NCBI GenBank assembly: GCA_937146725.1
Contig: CAKZRU010000060.1
Location: 80,498-144,497, forward strand
Length of the DNA stretch: 64,000 nucleotides
Direction: 5' to 3'
Origin: an uncultured Myxococcales bacterium
GTDB taxonomy: Bacteria > Myxococcota_A > Bradymonadia > UBA7976 > VGTA01
Translations under genes and position numbers: made by a program
Part shown: one piece after another, positions 55,667-63,571 of the stretch
Layout of the letters: each line of letters starts with the position of its first letter
Numbering within the stretch: position 1 is the first letter of the stretch
The notes under the pieces: generated by a model
The model's database searches: none
The model's input: the letters and a program-made list of their open reading frames with translations, nothing else
What the model was told of the DNA's origin: nothing

Positions 55667-58349
55667 AGCGGAATCCTATATCATCACTACTGTCTACATA
55701 TTTCTTTAAAAACTCTCCAGAAGTAAGACGTAGATGCCAAATCGCTTGCTTCCAACTGCCTCCGGTGACCCATCCTAATTTACGGCGATCACGGCTGACC
55801 CATTCTCGTACATTGCCGGCCATGTGAACAACCCCAAATGGACTTTGGCCCAATTCGGCATTTTGATGCACTTTATAAGGTCCTCTGAAGCCATCGATTT
55901 CCTTTCGTTTTCGTTTTCGTTTGGACTTGCTTAATTTGCTTTTATAATTAGCGCGGTACTCATGCGCTTCAAGAACCGGACGATCACCCCATGGATAAAG
56001 CGCAGTACTTTCACCGCGAGCAGCAAAGAGCCACTGCTCATAACTTGGTAAGTGCTTCTTGTAAAAACGACAGTAATCCATAGCTTGTATCATAGAGACT
56101 TGCGCAACAGGCAGATCAAGTTCGGCATCAGAATAGTCTACTCTTTGGTTACAGACTCCACCTGAGCGACAATAGTTTAAATAATCCCCACGCGAGACTT
56201 CGTATTTGTCCATAAAAAATGGACTGACCTTTGTCTCTTGAGGTTCAGCTTTGGAGCGACGAATTAAATAGCGGCAACGCTCCTTTGATCGACGGTCACG
56301 TCCAGGATAGTTGGGCTCAAAAATACAATGAGCGACCACCCGATTGTAGGCTTCGTCGGTCAGAGAGTCATTCACGGTTCCACCTGGGATATAAACCATA
56401 TTTTCAGGTGGAATCGGCAAGGGGGCTTCTTGAACTTGGGGGCTATCTTGAGCTTTAGCAGGACTCGAAACAGCATTAATCACAAGACTATCGGATGATG
56501 ATTGACTGGCGGTATTTACAGAAGTACTTGGCTTAGGGTCTTGAATATCACTCGCTTGATTAGCCTTAGGAGTAACCGATGCATCTAGGCGACTCTCAGC
56601 TGATGGCTTGGGTTTTACTGTCGTGGATGCATGATCTTGATTACGCAGTGACCAGACAAAAATTAAGCCGGCACTGAAATACAGGAAGATAAAAAAGCTT
56701 CGATGAGAAAAAGCAAGCTTTAGACCAGAAGCTTCGTGAGATTGATATACATCAGCAGAGTCAAATTCCGGTAAGTGTTGTGTATACACTGTTTTCGTTC
56801 GAGCCGGAATTAAGGAACTAAGGTTGAGAAAAGAGTTTTTGCCTTTGAATTCGTCTGATGAATCGTCATAATCGTATTGATCTGGCATGAATAGTTGAGT
56901 CTGATGCTGGTCTCCACTAGCGGTGACTTTGGGAATATCAACATAAGATGGTAAAGGCTCAATACCCAATACAGAATGATTGGTAGAGGAAAGGTCAGTG
57001 GGACGTAAAGAGGGCGGATTATTTTGATCCATTGAATTTGATGACTCATGGTTATCAAGAACCAGAGGTGGTAATTCTGCCCATTGGATTAAATCACCAT
57101 TTAATAATTGATTTTGTGACTCTCCGCCTGCTTGTATTGAAGCACTCATGTTGGAATTCAAGATCAGGTTTTGATCTTGGTCAGAAACAAAAATTGCCTG
57201 ATTTGGGTTCACTTGATGCCAAGCTTGTTCCAAATCTTGCATGGAACGACCAAAGGTTTGTATTCTTTCATCACTAGGCTGTTGTACCGAAGGATCTATG
57301 TTGTAGAGCTGGGTATTACCATTCCGATTACGTAATCTCGAACTCTGATCCAATCGTTGATGAGATTGGTTAAAAAACAGTCCACTTTGTTGTTCAAGCT
57401 GTGATCTAAGTAAATCAACTTCACCAAAGATATGGTCAATATTTTGGGTTTGCTGATCGCTAATGAGCTTATTATGTTGCTGTTGTTGGAGCCAAAGTTG
57501 CGTTGCTCTATGGACCCGTTCAAGCTCAAGCAATAATTCTTGCCGTTTAATATAGAGTGTTTCAAACTTCTCACGATCGGCAAGTTCATTCTCGATTTGC
57601 TGATAAAACTGAGCAAAGCTATGGTCAAGATGAGGCTGAAGTTCTTGAATTAATTCTGAGGCATCCTGTGGAACTTCATCAAAAAGCATAAGATTTGAAC
57701 TACTTAAATTGGGTTGTTCTTTACGCGCTTCTTGGTGATACCATTGACTCCAAGCTTCTAGGCATTGCGCTTGAAAGGGCGTGAGTTTTTGATCACTGTG
57801 CTGTAGATGACGATGTGTTGGAGGAAATTGTCCAACGATCGCTAGATAGAAAAAGTTTTTAAAGCGCTTTAATTCGTCGATTTGCCTTAAACTAAAGGTG
57901 GTTTCAATCGCTGGTGGTGCCCAACCTCGGAGTTGTAATTGCCCCTCACCAATGAGTTTCATGTGATCAAGGTTCAAGTTGCCATGATTAAGTCCATGAT
58001 CATGGAGTTTTTTAAGGGCGGTAGCAAGCTGATAAAAAGCACTTAAAATATCGATACGCAGTAAATGTTCACGTCGATGTTGCAGAGGGTTAGATAACGA
58101 GATGCCTTCATCAACTTTGAGAGCGACAAAGGTAATCTCTTGGTGCACCATCATTTGTATTTTGGGAATTGAAGGGTGCGAAACCTTTTCTAAGGCTTTG
58201 GCCCAAGACAGTAGGGCGGTGACCGATTCTGTGCTGCGCTCAGCGACAAGCACTTCCAAAAGATGTCCATCTTTATCTTGGGCGAGATAGTGCCCAGCAC
58301 CCCATTTAGGCGTGACATTTTGTAAAATGTTTAATTCTGCAAGTTGCAT
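55647..58349 (-). CDS. Pseudokinase - coiled coil - TM - FGE-fold protein
   Basis: A 900-aa membrane protein. Residues about 1-200 have a kinase fold without catalytic residues: HRD is replaced by NHGN (121-124) and DFG by RGW (141-143), and the ATP lysine is missing. A coiled coil (about 245-325) and a Gln/Asn/Ser-rich linker follow. A membrane helix at about 551-568 precedes a Ser/Pro/Thr linker and a C-terminal FGE-sulfatase-type domain (about 651-900: MVYIPGGTVND, MDKYEVSRGDYLNYC, LPSYEQWLFAARG, VHMAGNVREWVS, GFRCAKK). The active-site segment GGSWKQAIWHLRLTS has no Cys, so it is not a functional FGE. Topology: pseudokinase inside, FGE domain outside. First gene of the cluster. Confidence 0.82.
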   Translation of the reverse strand: MQLAELNILQNVTPKWGAGHYLAQDKDGHLLEVLVAERSTESVTALLSWAKALEKVSHPSIPKIQMMVHQEITFVALKVDEGISLSNPLQHRREHLLRIDILSAFYQLATALKKLHDHGLNHGNLNLDHMKLIGEGQLQLRGWAPPAIETTFSLRQIDELKRFKNFFYLAIVGQFPPTHRHLQHSDQKLTPFQAQCLEAWSQWYHQEARKEQPNLSSSNLMLFDEVPQDASELIQELQPHLDHSFAQFYQQIENELADREKFETLYIKRQELLLELERVHRATQLWLQQQQHNKLISDQQTQNIDHIFGEVDLLRSQLEQQSGLFFNQSHQRLDQSSRLRNRNGNTQLYNIDPSVQQPSDERIQTFGRSMQDLEQAWHQVNPNQAIFVSDQDQNLILNSNMSASIQAGGESQNQLLNGDLIQWAELPPLVLDNHESSNSMDQNNPPSLRPTDLSSTNHSVLGIEPLPSYVDIPKVTASGDQHQTQLFMPDQYDYDDSSDEFKGKNSFLNLSSLIPARTKTVYTQHLPEFDSADVYQSHEASGLKLAFSHRSFFIFLYFSAGLIFVWSLRNQDHASTTVKPKPSAESRLDASVTPKANQASDIQDPKPSTSVNTASQSSSDSLVINAVSSPAKAQDSPQVQEAPLPIPPENMVYIPGGTVNDSLTDEAYNRVVAHCIFEPNYPGRDRRSKERCRYLIRRSKAEPQETKVSPFFMDKYEVSRGDYLNYCRSGGVCNQRVDYSDAELDLPVAQVSMIQAMDYCRFYKKHLPSYEQWLFAARGESTALYPWGDRPVLEAHEYRANYKSKLSKSKRKRKRKEIDGFRGPYKVHQNAELGQSPFGVVHMAGNVREWVSRDRRKLGWVTGGSWKQAIWHLRLTSGEFLKKYVDSSDDIGFRCAKKLD

Positions 58350-58633
58350 CTCAAGCTAAACAATCGAATAAGAATTTATGAGATAAAGAACCATAGTTTA
58401 TAAGATTGAACAATGACTCAACATAGTCTTATGGTCAACTACTATACATTACTCTAAACAGATGAGCGAGTGATGTTAAACAGATTTCAAAAAGATTTGA
58501 ATTATACTTTGCAAAAACTCAAACTTTGTAGAGTAATTTTTCGTTTAAATGAGTATCAAAGACAAATATATTCCTAAGTCTAATCAAATCTAATCTATTT
58601 TAAAAGGTGCCCCTAACCTATATTGGAGACCAG

Positions 58634-59266
58634 ATGAAGCATTCACTTTTTACAAGTTCACGATCAGTTGTTAAACAGAGCCTAAGAGTTTTCTCAAAAT
58701 TAAGTATTATCGGTGTTTTTCTTGTCGCCATGGCTATTTTGATTGCGACTTCGGAAGCGGACTTTCCAATGGCTGACTCGGAGTTTGTCACAGTTGCATT
58801 AGAAAAAGAAGCAACCGAAGCAAGTTTCCATTTTAGTTATCGAAACGGACCTTTTGATTTTGAAAGCTTTCCTTTAATGATCGACATCCAAATTGAGCAC
58901 AGTGAGCTCAATGAAGATTTTAACTTTGAAAATCAGTCATGGGTCATGACGACTGCTAGTTTAGAGGGAGATGACCTTAAAACAAGAACTCTTTTTAGAC
59001 GTGGTAATAATGAGGTTCTTAGTGCAGACCTTGGAAAATATACCCTTAGTGGGACTACGGGAGTTTATGGCTGTGACACTGAATTAGATTCTACAAATGC
59101 AGACGACACCTGTATTCCTTGTGCTGCCGATCAGGAAACCTGTTCATTTAAAGTCACTTTGATTCGTGAAGGTGCGCCATATCCAGCCGAAAAAGTCACC
59201 ATACAAGCTTCTCAATGGTTAAGTCGCGAAGATTCAAAGGTTGAGTTGACAGTCTCAGCACAATAA
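58634..59266 (+). CDS. Exported protein of unknown function
   Basis: A 210-aa product; the ATG at 58634 has GGAG 5 nt upstream, and the frame opens 9 codons earlier. A signal peptide or uncleaved anchor covers about residues 25-42 (IIGVFLVAMAILIATSEA). The mature part is beta-rich and acidic, with a short Cys cluster (CDTELDSTNADDTCIPCAADQETC). It is 75 nt upstream of the ABC ATPase gene in the same direction. Could be an extracellular partner or cargo; no function is assigned. Confidence 0.6.
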   Translation: MKHSLFTSSRSVVKQSLRVFSKLSIIGVFLVAMAILIATSEADFPMADSEFVTVALEKEATEASFHFSYRNGPFDFESFPLMIDIQIEHSELNEDFNFENQSWVMTTASLEGDDLKTRTLFRRGNNEVLSADLGKYTLSGTTGVYGCDTELDSTNADDTCIPCAADQETCSFKVTLIREGAPYPAEKVTIQASQWLSREDSKVELTVSAQ

Positions 59267-59341
59267 TTGTAGGGAAAGCGGAAACGATAGGCTTTTGAGA
59301 CTGAGCAGTTTAAGGTTTTAGATCATGACAAGGCGGATGGG

Positions 59342-60361
59342 ATGAGTGAAGAGTTTGCGGTTGAGGTCAAGAACCTTTCCAAAACATTTTATACGGGCTT
59401 TTTTGCACCGATTCCTTATTTAAGACAGTATCCACTGGGCCGTTTACACAAGGTTGTTTCTGCGGTTTCTAACTTGAGCTTCAATATACGATCAGGTGAG
59501 ATCTTTGCTCTTTTAGGCGCGAATGGGGCAGGTAAAAGTACCACAATGAAAATGTTGATGGGCTTGATTAAACCCACTCAGGGGCAAGCTTATTTTTATG
59601 ATGAAGCAGTGCATCATGCAAAGGCTCGAAGAAACGTGGGGTATTTGCCAGAAAATCCAAGTTTTTATGACGAGCTGACCCCAAGAGAGCTGATGCATTT
59701 ATTTTGCGCGCTTCATCATGTACCAAATCGAGAGATAGAGATGCATAGCGATGCCTTAATTACTCGAGTAGGTATGACTCATGCGGCCGATCGTCCCTTG
59801 CGTAAACTTTCAAAAGGTATGCACCAAAGAATTGGCATTGCCCAAGCTCTGATTGCCTCTCCTCGTTTAATCGTTCTTGATGAGCCCTTTAGTGGTTTGG
59901 ATCCAATCGGGCGCCGAGAGATTCGAGAGGTCTTGCTCGAAGAAAGAGCCCGAGGGGCAAGCTTATTATTTAGCTCACATATTTTGCCGGATGTTGAAGC
60001 CTTGTGTGATCGTTTTCTGATTCTAGAGCAAGGTCAAGTTAGGCATCAAGGAAGCCTTGCTGATTTGTCATCAAGTGCTGATCAACTTGAGTTTACATTG
60101 GTCAAGCCTAGTGAAGCACTACAACAAGATTTAAGGCATTTAGAAGGTTTTACTGTGCTTGAGCGTGGATTAGAGCAGAAAGCCTTATTTTCTTTTTGCA
60201 TTCCAGAATCAAGCCAGCAAACGACCCTAGCAAAGATCACTGAACATCAAGGGCATATTTACGAAATACTTCGTTTAAAACCACAATTAGAGTCTTTGTT
60301 TGTTACTTCCAATAGTCAAGTTGACCAGCAAAGTTCTAAAGGAGAAAAGGCTGATGATTAA
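59342..60361 (+). CDS. ABC-2 type transporter ATP-binding protein
   Basis: A 339-aa ATPase. Walker A GANGAGKST (59-67), signature LSKGMHQRIG (156-165), Walker B LIVLDEPFSGLD (D180, E181) and a switch-region H loop (SSHIL). Residues about 235-339 are a longer C-terminal extension typical of drug/lipid/polysaccharide export ATPases. The gene overlaps the permease start by 8 bp, so they form one export system. Confidence 0.93.
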   Translation: MSEEFAVEVKNLSKTFYTGFFAPIPYLRQYPLGRLHKVVSAVSNLSFNIRSGEIFALLGANGAGKSTTMKMLMGLIKPTQGQAYFYDEAVHHAKARRNVGYLPENPSFYDELTPRELMHLFCALHHVPNREIEMHSDALITRVGMTHAADRPLRKLSKGMHQRIGIAQALIASPRLIVLDEPFSGLDPIGRREIREVLLEERARGASLLFSSHILPDVEALCDRFLILEQGQVRHQGSLADLSSSADQLEFTLVKPSEALQQDLRHLEGFTVLERGLEQKALFSFCIPESSQQTTLAKITEHQGHIYEILRLKPQLESLFVTSNSQVDQQSSKGEKADD

Positions 60362-61136
60362 GTCCACTTGGGCCATTGCACTGGCTACTTTTAGGTCTGC
60401 ATTCCGCAGTAAACTCAGTGTGGTCATCTTCTTTTTTAGCCTTGCTTTATTTGTAGCAATTTCCTTGATGACCGCAAGTTCTCTCAATGAAGATGAGCGC
60501 CTTCTTAAAGACTTAGGCTTATTTTTGGGCTCGAGTTTAATCAGCTTTTCAATGCTCGCCTTGTGTGCACAGACCCTTTATCGTGACCTCGAGCGAAAAA
60601 GTCTTTTTACCTTGGCTACCAAGCCGATTTCAAGATCAGTGATTGTATGGGGTAAATATATTGGTCTAGCCATGAGTACGCTTTTATTGACCGGTCTTTT
60701 TGGGCTGGTTTGGTATTTCTTGGCTTGGCGCTTACACATCCCCTTTGAGTTTGTGATGATCAAAGCTTGGTTGTTAATTTGGTTTGAGGCTCTTATCATT
60801 GGTTCGGTTGCCATGTTATTTGGAAGTTTTTCCACGCCTTTAGTGACCTCAGCCTTAGCCTTTGGGGTGATGCTTATTGGACGTTTTGCTGATGATATCA
60901 TTCGACTTCAGCAACGAGCGATTAACACCGAGGAACCGAGTATGGTTCTTGATCTTGCTAAAGAACTTTTAGTCATTATGCCTCCGTTAAAATTATATAA
61001 TGTGAGTGAGCAAGTGGTTTATCGCTCTCCTATCCCATGGGCTTATGTCAGTAAGGCTGGACTGACCAGCTGGAGTTATGCAGCCATTTGTTTAATGATG
61101 GCAAGTCTGCTTTTTGCTAGACGTGATTTGACCTAA
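60354..61136 (+). CDS. ABC-2 type transporter permease
   Basis: A 260-aa permease, start ATG 60354 following AAAGGAG and overlapping the ATPase stop by 8 bp. The frame opens earlier at a TTG (60300), which is rejected. Six hydrophobic segments are visible, for example VVIFFFSLALFVAISL, LLLTGLFGLVWYFLAW and FGVMLIGRFADDI, with the coupling motif RDLERKSLFTLATKPISRS, typical of the ABC-2/NatB type. It ends a few nt before the next gene. Confidence 0.88.
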   Translation: MIKSTWAIALATFRSAFRSKLSVVIFFFSLALFVAISLMTASSLNEDERLLKDLGLFLGSSLISFSMLALCAQTLYRDLERKSLFTLATKPISRSVIVWGKYIGLAMSTLLLTGLFGLVWYFLAWRLHIPFEFVMIKAWLLIWFEALIIGSVAMLFGSFSTPLVTSALAFGVMLIGRFADDIIRLQQRAINTEEPSMVLDLAKELLVIMPPLKLYNVSEQVVYRSPIPWAYVSKAGLTSWSYAAICLMMASLLFARRDLT

Positions 61137-61141
61137 GCAAT

Positions 61142-61813
61142 ATGAGTTCTCAAAGTCACGATTCTTCTGCTAATCATGCTTCTGCTGTTCATTCTTCTTC
61201 ACAAGGACGAGTTTGGCTTAATCCGGTTTTATTGATGTTACTAAGCTTGGGGTGCATCTTATATATTTCTGCTCGACAACGAGCTGATCAACATTGGCAA
61301 AGTGCAGAATACTTGTTAGATCAAGGCCAAAAAGCACGGGCGGCACTACATTATCAATGGGCTATACGAGCCTATTATCCTGGAAGTGCAGTCGGTGAAC
61401 AAGCCATGCAAGGTTTATGGCACTTATCTCAAGAAGCTTTACAAAATCAGCAGCCTCAAGATGCTATGGATTACCTAAGCCTACAACGTGGCGCCATTCG
61501 TTCTACTGCCTGGTTGCTTAACCCCTATGCACATTGGACAAAGCCCGTCGATCAAGCCTTACAAAAACTTTATGCAAAGAGTATAGATGCTGTAAGTGAA
61601 CAGGTGATCAAAGAGACCTTAAAAGCTGACTTACGCCCTAAAGTTGGACAGTCTTTAAACTTGATCCTCAGTCTCATTGCGATCATTTTGAGTCTGAGAT
61701 ATATGCTTGCTCAGGGCTTGACTAAAAGACTAGAAAGCACTGAAAACACCCACATAGCAATGCTTCTTCTTATGAGCGCATTGATGATGTTTTATTGGGC
61801 GCTCGCTTTATAA
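61142..61813 (+). CDS. Membrane protein with TPR-like soluble part
   Basis: A 223-aa protein 5 nt after the permease stop, so it is operonic. A hydrophobic segment near residues 25-42 and two near 170-187 and 205-222 flank a soluble helical part (about 50-165) with TPR-like phrases (HWQSAEYLLDQGQKARAALHYQWAIRAYYPG). Its role is probably in the ABC transport unit, but no family is recognised. Confidence 0.65.
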   Translation: MSSQSHDSSANHASAVHSSSQGRVWLNPVLLMLLSLGCILYISARQRADQHWQSAEYLLDQGQKARAALHYQWAIRAYYPGSAVGEQAMQGLWHLSQEALQNQQPQDAMDYLSLQRGAIRSTAWLLNPYAHWTKPVDQALQKLYAKSIDAVSEQVIKETLKADLRPKVGQSLNLILSLIAIILSLRYMLAQGLTKRLESTENTHIAMLLLMSALMMFYWALAL

Positions 61814-61823
61814 ATCACTCAGC

Positions 61824-63473
61824 TTATTGAGGGAAAATACAGCGAAAACCAACCTCTGGCAATGCTCGATCACGACGCATCAAAAGCCTAAAGCCACGAT
61901 AGGTGATGGTGCTAAAGGCCAAAGCGGTATTATATGCTCCTCCTCTAACCGCAATTTGCTGTCGTTCATTACCTTGGGTTGGTGATTGTGGATCTGTTAG
62001 ATCAATTTGAGCATACCATTGAGCATCATAATATCCTGAAACAAACTCATGAGCATTGCCGGTTAAGTCAAAAATACCACTTTGATTTTGGTCGCCACTT
62101 AAGCTCATGACCGGTAAAAGATCACCGTGACAGCCCGCAATATTGGCTTCTTGGCAATTAGGGCCTGTTCGCCCATTAATATATTGAATATCATTAAGAG
62201 CCAAGTTATCCCGAGCCGCTCTTTCCCATTCAGCTTCGGTGGGAAGTCGACCACCAAGCCATGAACAATAACGTTCAGCTTGACTTTGATTAATCCAAGT
62301 CATTGGGTAGTTAGCAAACTCAGATAAGCCAAAACGTTCAGAACTTTCGATGCCAGTAACTTGCAGTGGTAAGGTGCAGTAACCGAAATTGATGCAACGA
62401 GCATATTGCGCCTGTGTCACCTCATGAATTTCTATGGAAAATGCGCTTAACTGGATTTCTCTTTGTGGAACTTCATCACAATTTTCATCCTGTCGAGAAT
62501 CAATTGCGCATTCACTGGGGTCAGCTAAAGTACTGCCAAGCAAGCTAGGGCCTGAACTAAAGCTGACGACTTGGCTTCGTAAATCAGTTGCACAGCCCTC
62601 ATCGGGATATTGATCACAATCATGATCGACATCATCACACTGTTCTGCTTGGTTTGGCGAAATGCTAGGATCTTGATCGTTGCAATCACCTTGACTCACA
62701 CTGACTCCATCTCCGTCCATATCTGCTTGTGGTGAGCAAGCATCACCATAGCCATCTAAGTCGGCATCACTTTGATCAGAGTTGGAGACATTAACACAAT
62801 TATCACAGCGATCACCTATGCCATCTTGGTCGCTATCCAAGTTTCTTGGATCAAAGTCTTCCGGGCACAGGTCTTGACGATCGGGGATGCCATCAAGGTC
62901 TTGATCAAGGTTTTCACACGCTAAATCTATTCCATCACAATCCTGATCAATCCCATCTCCACAGTTTTCTTGTGCACCGGGATAAACTCGAGCATTACCT
63001 TCGGCACAATCACCACTGGCGACTGTATACCCATCGCCATCATCATCAACTTGATCACAGCTTAAGTCTTGGCCATTGCAGTCTTGATCAATCCCATCAT
63101 CACATATATCCGAACGATTTGGGGCAATGGCACTATTATCATCATTGCAGTCACCCTCCAAAATAGAGTAGCCATCTCCGTCATTATCTAAGGCATCACA
63201 ACTTAAGTCCGACCCATTACAATCTTGATCAATCCCATCACCACAAACTTCGGAACGGTTGGGGTTAATGGCATAGTTATCATCATCACAATCCCCTTCT
63301 TCAACCGTAAAACCATCACGATCAAGATCATCTGTTCTTATTGTCGGAGGAAGCGGAGTCATCTCGGCATCTACTGTATTTAGATCTTCTTTAACAACAC
63401 ACGCACTTAAGGATAGACTCAAACATATTAAGAGCAACAGCTTGTTAGAATTGTTGCATGTTTTTATATTCAT
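61824..63473 (-). CDS. Lipoprotein with MopE/TSP3 repeats and FGE-type domain
   Basis: About 549 aa from ATG 63473; the upstream ATG (63506) would place 11 residues before the signal. Lipobox L-S-A-C (Cys25). Residues about 45-285 are repeated MopE units (DNDGDGYSILEGDCNDDN, DICDDGIDQDCNGQDLSCD) with TSP3 Asp-rich segments (LDSDQDGIGDRCDNC). The C-terminal ~240 residues are an FGE-sulfatase-type domain (IHEVTQAQYARC, RLPTEAEWERAARD, FDLTGNAHEFVSGY, VRGGAYNTALAFS, VGFRCIF). The active-site segment lacks both Cys, so FGE activity is not expected. Likely a Ca2+-binding outer-membrane lipoprotein. Confidence 0.8.
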   Translation of the reverse strand: MNIKTCNNSNKLLLLICLSLSLSACVVKEDLNTVDAEMTPLPPTIRTDDLDRDGFTVEEGDCDDDNYAINPNRSEVCGDGIDQDCNGSDLSCDALDNDGDGYSILEGDCNDDNSAIAPNRSDICDDGIDQDCNGQDLSCDQVDDDGDGYTVASGDCAEGNARVYPGAQENCGDGIDQDCDGIDLACENLDQDLDGIPDRQDLCPEDFDPRNLDSDQDGIGDRCDNCVNVSNSDQSDADLDGYGDACSPQADMDGDGVSVSQGDCNDQDPSISPNQAEQCDDVDHDCDQYPDEGCATDLRSQVVSFSSGPSLLGSTLADPSECAIDSRQDENCDEVPQREIQLSAFSIEIHEVTQAQYARCINFGYCTLPLQVTGIESSERFGLSEFANYPMTWINQSQAERYCSWLGGRLPTEAEWERAARDNLALNDIQYINGRTGPNCQEANIAGCHGDLLPVMSLSGDQNQSGIFDLTGNAHEFVSGYYDAQWYAQIDLTDPQSPTQGNERQQIAVRGGAYNTALAFSTITYRGFRLLMRRDRALPEVGFRCIFPQ

Positions 63474-63512
63474 TGGTCTATATAGAACCGAGGGCAATGG
63501 TAACATGGTCGA

Positions 63513-63542
63513 GACTCTTATCTATGATCGGGACTCTTATCT
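63513..63542. repeat. 19-bp spaced duplication
   Basis: GACTCTTATCT occurs at 63513 and 63532 in the gap between the response-regulator gene and the lipoprotein gene. Confidence 0.8.
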
Positions 63543-63571
63543 GTACATGAGTAAAGTCAGTGAAGATTACG

